NCBI RefSeq assembly: GCF_000308455.1
Contig: NZ_BAFP01000044.1
Location: 1-64,000 of the forward strand
Reading direction: 5' to 3'
From: Nocardia abscessus NBRC 100374
GTDB lineage: Bacteria; Actinomycetota; Actinomycetes; Mycobacteriales; Mycobacteriaceae
Length of the DNA: 64,000 nt
Shown here: positions 54,218 through 63,826 of the stretch, in pieces
How positions within the stretch are numbered: the stretch's first letter is position 1
Layout: each line of letters begins with the position of its first letter
Translations under genes and position numbers: made by a program
Notes under the pieces: generated by a model
Told to the model about the DNA's origin: nothing
The model's input: the letters and a program-made list of their open reading frames with translations, nothing else
The model's database searches: none

Positions 54218-56218
54218 ATGCCCGATTACCTGGATGTCGAGCCGGATCAGCTGCGTGGAGTCGCCGAGCAACACGGTCTGATCGCAGCTAACATCCGGAA
54301 GTGGGGTGAAATCCCGCGTGACTGGCTCGCCGACTTCCCATCCAAATACGGCACGATCGCAGACCCGGTGCGGGGCGCTCTGGAGGACTATTACCAGAGA
54401 CGCCACGACAACGCGGAGCGCCTCGCCGAGAAGCATGAGCGCACGCGAGACGAAATGCTCGCGGCGGCGGCTGCACTCGAGGACGGCGATCAGGACAACG
54501 GGCGCCAGGTCACCCAAGTAGGCGATTTCGTCCCCAGAGCTCCTGCGGGTGGTCCGCCGCCCGGCACGCCGACGTTTCCTGCGGCGCCGACGGATACCGG
54601 CCCGGACACGCCGATGATGGACGGCGCCCAGCCTGGTCGGCCTTCCGCCTTACCCGACGCCGCGGGCACGCCGGACGAGACCGGCCGCTCCGCACAGGTA
54701 CCTCTCTCACCATCGACATCGACACCACAAGCCTACGACGCTGGTCAGCCCGGAGCCGCCGCACCGACCTGGGCGGCACCATTCTCGGTCGGCGCGGCCG
54801 AGCCCGGAGCCACCGTTGCTCCCGCCTTCGAAGCGAACACCCCCGTGGGTGCGAACCCGGACCCGAACAGCGCCGCGGTCGCGAATCTCGACGTGAACGG
54901 TGCCGCGGGCGCAGGTCCCCACGTGGACAGCACCGGCGGCATGGCCATGCCACCGACGCCGGGCCCGTTCCAGCCACCGGTCGTCACCGGCGCCGTAGCC
55001 CTGGCCCCCAGGACGCCTGAGCCACTGGCGCCAGGCCCGTTCGCGGCAGCTGCCCACGTGGCCAAGGACAAGCAGGCGCCACTGTCGTTCGTGGTGGGTA
55101 AGCGTGTCGACGACGACTGGGTGCTCGCTCATACCCTCCTCGCCGCAACCCTTGCCGCCGTGGCCGATTCGGCGCCCGGCGTGGAATGGGCGGTAGTGGT
55201 GGGGCGCACCCCCTTGGGGCCGATCGTCATGCTGACCTCCACTGAGGGCCGTGGCTGGCTGCCACCAGGTCTGTTCCTGCCTTCGGAGGTCGCCGTGCCG
55301 TGGACGTGGGACTCCGTCCTCGGCAACGCGGCTCGAAAGGCCATCGCGGCGTTGGAAGGCACTACCGACCCGGCCCGGATACTCGCCGAGTTCGGCTTGA
55401 TGGTGCGCCGCAGCAATGTTCGCCTCAGCGCTTTGGTGTCCTCCGCGGCTATCCCTGACGATCTGCGTGCCGCCCTGGGGGCTGATGTCGCCATCGAGGG
55501 CTCGGTGTCCGCCGCGGAGTCCACCGTCGATTTCACCTCCCCCGGTGTCGGGCTGGTCGACCGGCTCGCACTCGGCGGTTCCAGTGAACTGCTACGACAG
55601 GCGGTGATGGTGCCGGAAACCGAGATTCGGGCCAAATGCCTCGAGCTGGCGCGAAACGCGGATGCGCGGGTTCGTGCCGCCGTGTCCGGCGTCGACGCGG
55701 AGATCGCCACACAACGTGCCCGGCGGCAGCGGATCCTCGATGCGCTGCACGCCGACCTGCCCATCCCGGCGAGCTGGTGGGACCAACTACGCGCTGCCGA
55801 TGGCATGATGGCAGCGGCAACGCGGTCGCGGAGGGTCGATGTGTCCCGTATACCCGTCGGGATCCGCACGGACGTACCCGGCACCGAAGCGGTGCGCGGT
55901 ATGGTTTTCGAGCGCCGCGCCGACGAACTGCTGTTGTTGCTCGCCGCGGGCGAACCCGACCGGCAGACTCTGCGCGACACGCTCTACAGCTACGGCCAGA
56001 TCACTGAGCACCCGCTGTTCCCGGCGGCGGCACGTGTGGTGGCGACGGAGACGACCCGCCCAGGTGTCGCGGTTCCGAATGGCGAGGTAGTCCCCAGTGT
56101 CGGACCCGGGCCCCGCGTTGTCGGTTCTGTCGGCCTGGGCGGGGCTCCCCCCTCCATCGCCGAATTGCCGACCAGCCGGGCGAGGCCTGAGGGCGCCGGC
56201 GAGCAGAGGAGCGCCTGA
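54218..56218 (+). CDS. large protein with EspC-like N-terminal domain, probable type VII secretion substrate
   Basis: 666 residues from ATG 54218, with GGAGGA upstream. Residues 1-100 are helical and begin MPDYLDVEPDQLRGVAEQH, with Trp residues in NIRKWGEIPRDWL, as in ESX-1-associated EspC/WXG-like proteins. Residues 100-290 are Pro/Ala/Gly-rich and disordered. Residues 295-620 form a folded domain (APLSFVVGKRVDDDWVLAHT, LRAALGADVAIEG), followed by a Pro/Gly tail. No ESX core genes (EccC and others) are in the window. The stop overlaps the next start (TGATG). Confidence 0.72.
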   Translation: MPDYLDVEPDQLRGVAEQHGLIAANIRKWGEIPRDWLADFPSKYGTIADPVRGALEDYYQRRHDNAERLAEKHERTRDEMLAAAAALEDGDQDNGRQVTQVGDFVPRAPAGGPPPGTPTFPAAPTDTGPDTPMMDGAQPGRPSALPDAAGTPDETGRSAQVPLSPSTSTPQAYDAGQPGAAAPTWAAPFSVGAAEPGATVAPAFEANTPVGANPDPNSAAVANLDVNGAAGAGPHVDSTGGMAMPPTPGPFQPPVVTGAVALAPRTPEPLAPGPFAAAAHVAKDKQAPLSFVVGKRVDDDWVLAHTLLAATLAAVADSAPGVEWAVVVGRTPLGPIVMLTSTEGRGWLPPGLFLPSEVAVPWTWDSVLGNAARKAIAALEGTTDPARILAEFGLMVRRSNVRLSALVSSAAIPDDLRAALGADVAIEGSVSAAESTVDFTSPGVGLVDRLALGGSSELLRQAVMVPETEIRAKCLELARNADARVRAAVSGVDAEIATQRARRQRILDALHADLPIPASWWDQLRAADGMMAAATRSRRVDVSRIPVGIRTDVPGTEAVRGMVFERRADELLLLLAAGEPDRQTLRDTLYSYGQITEHPLFPAAARVVATETTRPGVAVPNGEVVPSVGPGPRVVGSVGLGGAPPSIAELPTSRARPEGAGEQRSA

Positions 56219-58335
56219 TGGGCAAAGCAGACGACGTCATTGGTCAGATCAAAAAAGACTACGAGCCGGGGACCTGGGATAGCATCGGTTTCCAGGACGA
56301 TCAGGCCAAGAACTCGTTGGACGCGCTGGCCGGATTGAATTCAGACGAGTTCCAGCAGGCCTGGGATAAACTCACTTTCACCCCCTCGTGGAAAGACTGG
56401 CCGCTTGGCGAGGACAACGTCAAGAAGCAGCTCGTCGCAGATGCCGGCGACCTCAAGGACGACCCCAAATACAAAGATCTCATCGCCGCGCTCGAGTCCG
56501 GCGACCCGAAAGCCTATCTCGCGGCCAAGAGGGAGGCGGAGGAGACTGGCAAGCCGCCGGAATTCGCGAAAGAAGACTGGGACTTAAGTGATCTGCCGAG
56601 CGAAGGCGAGGCTAAGGGTAAGCACGCGGAGTCGGTCGTTCTCCCGATACCGAAGGGTGCCAGTGCGCAACTGATAGCGCTGATCAAGGACACCGAATTC
56701 ACGATGCAGAAGGGCTTCGACACACTCGGCATCCGAAATCCGGATTCGGCACCCGACTTCACCAATGTGCTCGACGACGATCGTGTCATGAGCGCGGGCG
56801 GTTGGTCCAAGGTTCGAGAAGGGCATATGGATCTCAGCGGCCGGATGGAGAAGCGGCAGAATGACTACAAGACTAAAAACGAGGGCGTTAAATTCGACAC
56901 CTTCGACACCAAAGTAGTCAACCACGAGACCTTCAAGAAGCTTGTGTCCATCAAGGACGAGCTCGTAAAGGGCCTCAACTACGAGCCGACGGGCACCACG
57001 CATACCGGTTATAAGATCACGGAGAGCTCCGGCGGTCCTGCTAACCATGAGACGCAGGTTACGGTATACGAAAAGGACACCAACAAGGATAGTAAGGGTT
57101 ATGGCAAGTATTTCCTGACCCCGGACGCGGAACAGAGATACTACGTCAGTGTCATCGACGTGGCCGCCGAGGATTGGGACACGGCGTACGCGGCAGCGAC
57201 CAAGGAGTTCCAGAAAAAGGCCGAAGACATCGACGGCAAGAATGACGGTGACGGTTCCGACGGCAAGAAGGAAAAGGACGGCACGGGGGGTAAGGACGAG
57301 ACGCCGACGCCGACTCCTACGCCGACGCCGACGCCGACCCCCACGCCCACTCCCACGCCGACTCCTACTCCCACGCCGACTCCTACCCCCACGCCAGAGG
57401 ACATGTTCCCCACCCCGGAGTCGAACCCCACGTTGGAGGGTCTCCTGCCGGGATCTACTACAGATCCCACAGAATCCCCGACCAGCACCATGCCCATTTC
57501 GGACACCAGTACCAGCGGTAGTACTGGAAGCCCATCAGGCCTGGATCTCAGCTCTCTGACCCCGACGCCGCAGAACACCTCCGGAACTCAGCCGGCACCT
57601 ACCCCTACCAACTCCAATGTCGCGCCTCCCAATAACAGCCCTGGCATGGATCCGACGCTAATGGCGACGCTGGGCATGTTGGGGAACCGTCCTCCGTTCG
57701 CCGATGACAGCAGGGGCTACGACGACCGGGATCCGCGCGACGACCGGCAACGCGAGCGCAACCGCCAGGCGTCCGCGGCGCCCGCCAATGCCACCCCTGC
57801 TGTGCAGACGTCGTCTCCTCCTGGCGTGACGGCGCCGACCTACGCGGGTACTCCGCCGCCGATAGCGGCTCCCGGCACGACGCCGAGTGTGCAGATCGGG
57901 GATACGACCGTGAATGCATCGCCGCCGGTGGCGGAGGCTTTGCAGAAGCAGACGCAGAACGTCGCTCTCGATGCGTTATCCGCCTACAAGGGAACGGCGG
58001 GAGAGATCACAGCGGAGCATCCACCCGCAGTGGTCAATGGTCCCGGCGAGCTGAAGACGGGCGATATTCTCCAGTGGGAGAAGCATAGTGCCCTGGTTGT
58101 CAAGAACGAGAACGGCCTGTTCGTCCTGGACAATGGCCAACTTATTCCTCTAGACCCCAATAACCCCCCGCTGAAGGAAAAGTACGGGAATTTCGCGGGC
58201 TTCATCCACCCGACCGGCCTGGACAGCGCGGCAGGTAGCAACTCCGCCGGCGCGCCGGCACCCCCGCCGACTGTGGCCGCACCGCAGCAGCCTTCCGGTC
58301 CGCCACCTGTTTCGCCGCAGCCGCAGGCGACCTGA
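56218..58335 (+). CDS. Pro-Thr-repeat secreted-effector-like protein with NlpC/CHAP-like tail
   Basis: 705 residues from ATG 56218, coupled to the preceding gene by a 1-bp overlap. Residues 1-360 are charged and soluble. Residues 362-393 are 16 consecutive Thr-Pro units, then a long disordered Pro/Thr/Ser linker. The C-terminal 90 residues (LKTGDILQWEKHSALVVKN, FVLDNGQLIPLD, YGNFAGFIHP) resemble the second half of NlpC/P60 or CHAP folds with a His but no evident catalytic Cys. No signal peptide is present, as expected for a type VII client. The activity cannot be assigned. AT-richer stretches near 56860-57130 suggest horizontal origin. Confidence 0.7.
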   Translation: MGKADDVIGQIKKDYEPGTWDSIGFQDDQAKNSLDALAGLNSDEFQQAWDKLTFTPSWKDWPLGEDNVKKQLVADAGDLKDDPKYKDLIAALESGDPKAYLAAKREAEETGKPPEFAKEDWDLSDLPSEGEAKGKHAESVVLPIPKGASAQLIALIKDTEFTMQKGFDTLGIRNPDSAPDFTNVLDDDRVMSAGGWSKVREGHMDLSGRMEKRQNDYKTKNEGVKFDTFDTKVVNHETFKKLVSIKDELVKGLNYEPTGTTHTGYKITESSGGPANHETQVTVYEKDTNKDSKGYGKYFLTPDAEQRYYVSVIDVAAEDWDTAYAAATKEFQKKAEDIDGKNDGDGSDGKKEKDGTGGKDETPTPTPTPTPTPTPTPTPTPTPTPTPTPTPTPEDMFPTPESNPTLEGLLPGSTTDPTESPTSTMPISDTSTSGSTGSPSGLDLSSLTPTPQNTSGTQPAPTPTNSNVAPPNNSPGMDPTLMATLGMLGNRPPFADDSRGYDDRDPRDDRQRERNRQASAAPANATPAVQTSSPPGVTAPTYAGTPPPIAAPGTTPSVQIGDTTVNASPPVAEALQKQTQNVALDALSAYKGTAGEITAEHPPAVVNGPGELKTGDILQWEKHSALVVKNENGLFVLDNGQLIPLDPNNPPLKEKYGNFAGFIHPTGLDSAAGSNSAGAPAPPPTVAAPQQPSGPPPVSPQPQAT
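57301..57396 (+). repeat. Thr-Pro codon repeat (16 units)
   Basis: In-frame ACN-CCN codon pairs repeated sixteen times, with silent variation (acgccg, actcct, acgccc and similar). It encodes a stiff, probably exposed linker and would be prone to length variation by slippage. Confidence 0.9.
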
Positions 58336-58346
58336 CCGGCCGGAGG

Positions 58347-60542
58347 CTAAGCGCGAGCCTGCTCGCCGCGCATCGCGGCGGCCAGCTGGTTCGGCATCGG
58401 CTCGTGCCGCGCGTAGGCGCGAGTGAAATCGCCGGTGCCGTGGGAGATCGAGCGCAGGTCGATCGCGTAGCGGCTGAGTTCGAGTTCCGGGACCTCGGCG
58501 TGGATACGGGTGCGTCCGCTGCCGTGCGGCTCGGTGCCGAGGACGCGCCCGCGGCGACTGGACAGATCGGTCAGTACCGGGCCGACGTATTCGTCGGAGA
58601 CCAGCACCCACACTTCGGCGAGCGGCTCGAGCACCCGGACTCCCGCGGTTGCCGCGGCCTCGCGGAGGGCGAGCGCACCGGCGGTCTGGAACGCGGCGTC
58701 GGAGGAATCGACGGAATGGGCTTTGCCGTCGAACAGCGTGACCCGCACGTCCACGAGGGGATATCCGGCGGTCAGCCCGCGCGCGGCCTGGGCACGCACA
58801 CCCTTCTCCACCGACGGAATGAACTGGCGCGGAACGACTCCGCCGACCACTTTGTCCACGAACTCGATGCCCGACCCTTCGGGCAGCGGTTCGACCTCGA
58901 TCTCGCACACGGCGTACTGGCCGTGCCCGCCGGACTGCTTCACATGCCTGCCGCGCCCGGGCGACTTGCCCGCGAACGTCTCTCGCAGCGCCACCTGATG
59001 GTCTGTCACGTCAACCTGCACACCGAACCGGGTGCGCAACCGCTCCAAGGCGACGTCGCGATGGGCCTCACCGAGACACCAGAGAACCAGCTGATGAGTC
59101 TGCGCGTTGTGTTCCAGGCGCAGCGCCGGGTCTTCGGCGGCCAGCCGGGCGAGGCTCTGGGAGAGCTTGTCCTCGTCGGCTTTGCTGTGCGCGCGGATGG
59201 CGATGGGTAGCAGCGGATCGGGCATCGGCCACGGCTCGATCCGGAGCGGATTGTCGGTGGACGACAGCGTGTCGCCGGTTTCGGCGTGACCGAGCTTGGT
59301 GACGTAGGCGATGTCGCCCGCGATCGCCTGCCGCAGAGGGCGTTGCTGCTTACCGAAGGGAGCCGAGATCGCGCCGACCCGCTCGTCGAGTTCGTGGCTC
59401 TCGTGGCCGCGGTCCTCCAGGCCGTGGCCGCTGACGTGCACCGTGTCGTCGGCATGCAGGGTGCCGGAGAAGACACGGACCATGCAGACCCGCCCGACGT
59501 ACGGGTCGGACGCGGTGCGGATGACCTCCGCGGCCAGTTCCGCGTCCGGGTCGCAGCGCAGCGGATGCGGTTCGGCGCCGTTCGTGGCGGTGATGGGGTG
59601 CTCGGTCGGCGTCGGGAAGCCGCCGGTGATGAGGTCGAGAAGCTCGACCGTGCCCAGTCCCTGCTTGGCCCCTTCGGGCGCGGGGGCGGCGAACAACACC
59701 GGATGGAAGCTCCCGCGGGCGACCGCGCGCTCCAGGTCGGCGATCAGCGTCGCCAGGCTGATCTCTTCGCCCTCCAAGTAGCGCTCCATGAGGGTCTCGT
59801 CCTCGCTCTCGGCGATGATGCCCTCGATCAGGCGGTTGCGAGCTTCCTCCAGCTCGGGCACCTGATCGGGCGACGGGTCGCCTTGGACCTCCACGCCGGA
59901 GGAGTAGTCGCCGACGCAGTGCGGCAGCAGCTCCACCATGCCGGTGACCGGCCGGTGACCGTCCGGGTTCTTCGGCCCGTACACGGGCAGATGCAGCGGC
60001 AGGATGTTCTCCGACGATCCGCCGCCGAGCACGATCCGGCAGGTTTCGGTCATCACGTCGAACTCGTCGCGCGCGGTGTCCAGGTGGGTGATCACGATCG
60101 CGCGCGGCATCCCGACCGCGGCGCACTCCTCCCACAGTGCCCTGGTCGCCCCCGCGATCCCGTCGGCGCCCTCGGCGGCCGAGATGACGAACAGCGCCGC
60201 GTCGGCCGCGCGCAGCCCGGCCCGCAGCTCGCCCACGAAGTCCGCGTATCCAGGCGTGTCGACCAGGTTGATCTTCATTCCGTCCCACGCCACCGGCACG
60301 ACCGACAACTGCACCGACCGGTGCTGGCGATGCTCGATCTCGTCGTAGTCCGACAGCGAGGTGCCGTCCTCGACCCGCCCGGCGCGATTGACCGCCCGCG
60401 CGGTGAGCGCCATGGCGTCGACCAGCGTGGTCTTGCCCGAGCCGCTGTGCCCGACCAGGACCACGTTGCGGATCTGCTCGGGCCGCTCCGCTGTCACCAC
60501 GCCGCCGTTGCCCGCGGCAGCTCCGTTGGTCTTGTCCACCAT
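58347..60542 (-). CDS. fusA2: elongation factor G-like GTPase (FusA2/EF-G2 type)
   Basis: 731 residues from ATG 60542, with AAAGGGAG upstream. G1 is GHSGSGKTT and G3 is DTPGYADF; the G4 position reads THLD instead of NKxD, a change seen in this paralogue class. Domains II-V follow (SDPYVGRVCMVRVFSG, GEAHRDVALERL, GGHGQYAVCEIEVEPL, the C-terminal RGRVLGTEPHGSG). It is probably a ribosome-associated GTPase distinct from the main EF-G, which is not in this window. Recalled homologue Rv0120c lies elsewhere in M. tuberculosis. Confidence 0.92.
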   Translation of the reverse strand: MVDKTNGAAAGNGGVVTAERPEQIRNVVLVGHSGSGKTTLVDAMALTARAVNRAGRVEDGTSLSDYDEIEHRQHRSVQLSVVPVAWDGMKINLVDTPGYADFVGELRAGLRAADAALFVISAAEGADGIAGATRALWEECAAVGMPRAIVITHLDTARDEFDVMTETCRIVLGGGSSENILPLHLPVYGPKNPDGHRPVTGMVELLPHCVGDYSSGVEVQGDPSPDQVPELEEARNRLIEGIIAESEDETLMERYLEGEEISLATLIADLERAVARGSFHPVLFAAPAPEGAKQGLGTVELLDLITGGFPTPTEHPITATNGAEPHPLRCDPDAELAAEVIRTASDPYVGRVCMVRVFSGTLHADDTVHVSGHGLEDRGHESHELDERVGAISAPFGKQQRPLRQAIAGDIAYVTKLGHAETGDTLSSTDNPLRIEPWPMPDPLLPIAIRAHSKADEDKLSQSLARLAAEDPALRLEHNAQTHQLVLWCLGEAHRDVALERLRTRFGVQVDVTDHQVALRETFAGKSPGRGRHVKQSGGHGQYAVCEIEVEPLPEGSGIEFVDKVVGGVVPRQFIPSVEKGVRAQAARGLTAGYPLVDVRVTLFDGKAHSVDSSDAAFQTAGALALREAAATAGVRVLEPLAEVWVLVSDEYVGPVLTDLSSRRGRVLGTEPHGSGRTRIHAEVPELELSRYAIDLRSISHGTGDFTRAYARHEPMPNQLAAAMRGEQARA

Positions 60543-60634
60543 GTGTCTCGCTCCCTTTGCTGACACCTGCCGTACCTCAACCTTCCCACCGGGCGTCGCG
60601 TTCCGCCGACGAATGGGCAGATCAGCGTGGGCGC

Positions 60635-62125
60635 TCAAGGGCAGGCGGGAGAGGACTCGCCGGTCGCGAGGATCGTCTGGCAGGCCCAGCCCGTGGCGAT
60701 GTGCCAGGATCCGTCGCGCGCGACGAACGGGACGATGGCCGGGACGCTGCCTTCCGGGCTGCCGAGAACGGTGGTCGCGAGCAGCTGACCGGGGCCGACC
60801 TCGGTCACTTGGACGACCGTCGTGGTGACCGGCGCGTAGACCCGGGATATCCGAGTGATCAACTCCGGATCCTTGTCGTCGTCGGCGATCCGCAGCGGCT
60901 TCTCCGCCACCGAGACTGCCGGGTCCAGCGTGCGCCGCAGGCGGTTGTCGAGGTCGGCGACCGCAGGGATCGGCGGGCTCGGCTGGCTGTTCACCCGATC
61001 CTCGGGCACCGTGCCCGGGTACAGCTGCCGGACGATGCCGAACCAGATGATCGATGCGGTGAGCCCGAGCAGGGGCGGAGAAGTGAATTCGTTGACCGCG
61101 ACGGTGACGCTGACGTCCAGCTCGGGCAGGTAACCCATATGGGTGGCGTAGCCCGGTACCGCCCCGTTGTGGCCGATCCAGCGGCCGAACTCCACCAAGC
61201 CCTGTCCGTAGCGCAGGTCCCCGGTGAACTGGGTCCTGGCACGGAAGGTCTCCGGTTTCAGCAGATCGCCGCGGCCCAGCATGCGGGCATAGTCGGCGAG
61301 GTCGGAAATCGTGGACACCATCGTGCCCGCCGCACCGGCAAGCGCCGGGGTGGTGCGCGCGGTGACGTCGGTGGGAGCCTCGTCGAAGTGCGCGTACCCG
61401 CGGCTGTCCGGTGCGGGCATGGTGGCGTCGGTGGGATATGTCGTGGAGCGCAGCCCGTGCGCGGCGATGACATCGCCGATCACTTCGTGCACCGGTTTTC
61501 CGAAGACCTTCTCGAGCACCAGACCCAGCAGGTAGTACTCGGAGTTGGAGTACTCCACGCGACGGCGTGGCGGCATCGCCCTTTCCGGGTGCGCGATGAT
61601 GGCGCGCAGACGGTCGCCCTCATGCCATTCGGATGCCGGAGCCTTCGCGACTATTTGCTCGGCGAAGGCGGGCTCTTCCCGGACATCCCAGACGCCGCCC
61701 TGCATGCCGAGCAAATCGCGGAGGGTGATGGTGTCGCCGTAGGGCACTCCCGGCACATACCGTGCCAGCACGTCGTCCAACGAGAGCTTGCCTTCGTCGG
61801 CCGCGCGCAGCACCGCGGTGGCGGTGAACGTTTTGGTGATGCTGCCGATCCGAACATGATCCGCCACGTTCATCGGGCGGCCGGTCGCGAGATCGGCCGT
61901 GCCGTACGCCCTGACGAATGTCCCTCGTTCGGGGTCGTTCACCGCCACCAGTGCTCCGGGGGCGAGCCGCGCGTTCATTTGCGGCCGCACGATGTGGTCG
62001 ATCTGCCCGGCTGTCTCGGCTGGAAACCTTCGGTCCTGACGCTCATCCGACGCACACCCGACCAGCAGTGACGCCGTCGTCAGCGCCACGGCGATCGCCG
62101 TCAACGATTTGGATCGTCCACCCAT
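60635..62125 (-). CDS. exported serine hydrolase, class C beta-lactamase/esterase fold lipoprotein
   Basis: 496 residues from ATG 62125. The signal peptide ends ASLLVGC, a lipobox. HVRIGSITKTF gives the SxxK motif with Ser95 and Lys98; RVEYSNSEYY is the YxN motif (YSN). A C-terminal region of about 130 residues extends the fold. It could be a D,D-peptidase, esterase or beta-lactamase-like enzyme on the outer membrane-facing surface; true beta-lactamase activity is not predicted from sequence alone. A frame upstream of the Met is spurious. Confidence 0.9.
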   Translation of the reverse strand: MGGRSKSLTAIAVALTTASLLVGCASDERQDRRFPAETAGQIDHIVRPQMNARLAPGALVAVNDPERGTFVRAYGTADLATGRPMNVADHVRIGSITKTFTATAVLRAADEGKLSLDDVLARYVPGVPYGDTITLRDLLGMQGGVWDVREEPAFAEQIVAKAPASEWHEGDRLRAIIAHPERAMPPRRRVEYSNSEYYLLGLVLEKVFGKPVHEVIGDVIAAHGLRSTTYPTDATMPAPDSRGYAHFDEAPTDVTARTTPALAGAAGTMVSTISDLADYARMLGRGDLLKPETFRARTQFTGDLRYGQGLVEFGRWIGHNGAVPGYATHMGYLPELDVSVTVAVNEFTSPPLLGLTASIIWFGIVRQLYPGTVPEDRVNSQPSPPIPAVADLDNRLRRTLDPAVSVAEKPLRIADDDKDPELITRISRVYAPVTTTVVQVTEVGPGQLLATTVLGSPEGSVPAIVPFVARDGSWHIATGWACQTILATGESSPACP

Positions 62126-62258
62126 CGAGCCGTCCCCCCATTTCGATAGTGCTTCTGTCAGTGTGCCAGGACCGCGAGCAGCCGGTTTCCTTTCAGAGAC
62201 GCTCCCCGCGCATCGCGCGAGACGTGCGAGGAACGTTTCGTCCGGGAACTTCTGTCGC

Positions 62259-63683
62259 TCAGGACAGTCGGCGGATGTCCCCGCGCACGCGGTAGAAACC
62301 GCCACGCGCCGACTCGGCGATACCGTCGACCACATAGCGAGCACCGGCTCGGCGGATATCCTTCGGGAATTGGACGTTCCAGCCCTGCTGATATCCGGGC
62401 GAGACGACCCGCACGCGCAGCGAACTGCCGTGGTCGACGCACTCCACGATGACGCCCGACCCGGCATCGGAGGTGACCTCGACGGTGTTGCTGGGCACCA
62501 CGGCGGAGATCTCGGGAGCTTTCACCGAAACCGTTTGGGGCAGCACACCCTGCTCGGCGTCGCGGATGGCGGCCTCGCTGACGTCGAGACAGGCCAGCGT
62601 GCCGGTGGTGGTGACCAGGTACAGCTTCTCGTCGTGGTACTGCATGGAATAGGCCGAGCCGCAGCCGGTGGCCAGCTTCCACACACGATTTCCGGCGGCG
62701 TCGAAGCAGTACACCGAGGAGTAGTTGTCGCCGGCGAAGACGTAGCGGCCGTCCGGTGAGGTGGCGCAGGAGAAGACCGCCGCGTCGCACTGGTAGGTGC
62801 GTTCGGACCGGCCGCTCTTGGCCACCATGCGGACCTGGTTGCGCGCGGTGCCCGCGTAGACGGCGTCGGATTCCTGCCAGCCGAACAGGACCGGGCCTCC
62901 GGTGGCCTGCTGCCAGAGGGTGTTTCCGCTGTCCAGGTCGTATTTGGTGACCCCGCCGGAATGTCCGTGGTAGACGCCGTGGGCGTCGATGCGCACCATC
63001 CAGCCCGAGTCGCCGGTGCTGCGCCGGGTCCACAGCGACTCCTCCTCGTAGTCGATCACGGTGATGCCGCCTTGGCGGTCGGAGACGCCGAGGATGCCGT
63101 CGTGGATGTCGAGCCAGTAGATGTCGACATCGGCCGCGATGTCGTAGGCCGCCCGCGGCACCTTGCCCGACAGGTCGTACACGCGCCCGTCGTCACAGCC
63201 CGCGTAGATCCAGAAATCGTCGGCCACAATGCATTTCACGGCATCCGGCAGCCGGTACCGTCCGGTGACCACGCCGTCCGGGGTCAGGGTGAACACGTCA
63301 CCGCTCTCGTTGCCCACCCAGCAGCGGCGCTCGTCGACGAAGATGCCGAAGGCGGCGGCGCCGGAGTCGAAACTCCACAGCACGGGCGCGGCCTTCGCGG
63401 TGGAGCGGCCGCTGGTGATCGCCCGCCTCGTCACCGGGCGCCTGGCCCGCGCCCCCATCACCGCGGGCGCGTAGCCCTTGCGCACCTTCTCGCCGATCTT
63501 CTTCGCGGCAGCGGCCTGCGCCTTCTCCACGCTGGCGAACGAACTCACCTTCGTCTGCCCTTGCTCCCCGATGCGACCGAAACGGACACTCACTTGCGTG
63601 CCCGCGACGATCACCTCGTAGAACTTGTGCGCGGATCCGCTGTCCTCGGACAGCTCGAGATAGGTGGTTCCCCCGATTGTCAT
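62259..63683 (-). CDS. WGR domain plus beta-propeller protein
   Basis: 474 residues from ATG 63683. Residues 1-75 form a WGR domain (YLELSEDSGSAHKFYEVIV, VSVRFGRIGEQGQTKVSSF), with the WGR core read as FGR. From about residue 95 the chain makes repeated 40-residue blades (FGIFVDERRCWVGNESGD, YWLDIHDGILGVSDRQGG, FSCATSPDGRYVFAGDNYSS), a WD40/PQQ-type propeller. WGR domains bind nucleic-acid ends in PARP-type proteins. It is divergent from a P-loop NTPase, 143 bp away. No signal peptide; cytosolic. A regulatory or DNA-repair-linked role is inference. Confidence 0.85.
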   Translation of the reverse strand: MTIGGTTYLELSEDSGSAHKFYEVIVAGTQVSVRFGRIGEQGQTKVSSFASVEKAQAAAAKKIGEKVRKGYAPAVMGARARRPVTRRAITSGRSTAKAAPVLWSFDSGAAAFGIFVDERRCWVGNESGDVFTLTPDGVVTGRYRLPDAVKCIVADDFWIYAGCDDGRVYDLSGKVPRAAYDIAADVDIYWLDIHDGILGVSDRQGGITVIDYEEESLWTRRSTGDSGWMVRIDAHGVYHGHSGGVTKYDLDSGNTLWQQATGGPVLFGWQESDAVYAGTARNQVRMVAKSGRSERTYQCDAAVFSCATSPDGRYVFAGDNYSSVYCFDAAGNRVWKLATGCGSAYSMQYHDEKLYLVTTTGTLACLDVSEAAIRDAEQGVLPQTVSVKAPEISAVVPSNTVEVTSDAGSGVIVECVDHGSSLRVRVVSPGYQQGWNVQFPKDIRRAGARYVVDGIAESARGGFYRVRGDIRRLS

Positions 63684-63826
63684 AGCGCCTCGCCTGTTTT
63701 CGTCAGATCAGAACGGAACGAAAGTTAGCAAGGGGTACCGACATTCAGCGGATCGTCGCAGGATCGGCCCATCCGGACGCCGGTCTGGCAGAATCGTGCC
63801 GGGCTCGTCACGAGGGGGAACACACC

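Noticed and set aside
57301..57396. CRISPR or tandem DNA repeat of regulatory type
   Set aside because: The repeat is in frame, codes for Thr-Pro with silent variation and has no spacers.
60635..62125. Calling the lipoprotein a true antibiotic-resistance beta-lactamase
   Set aside because: SxxK and YSN occur equally in D,D-peptidases and esterases; no sequence feature distinguishes resistance.
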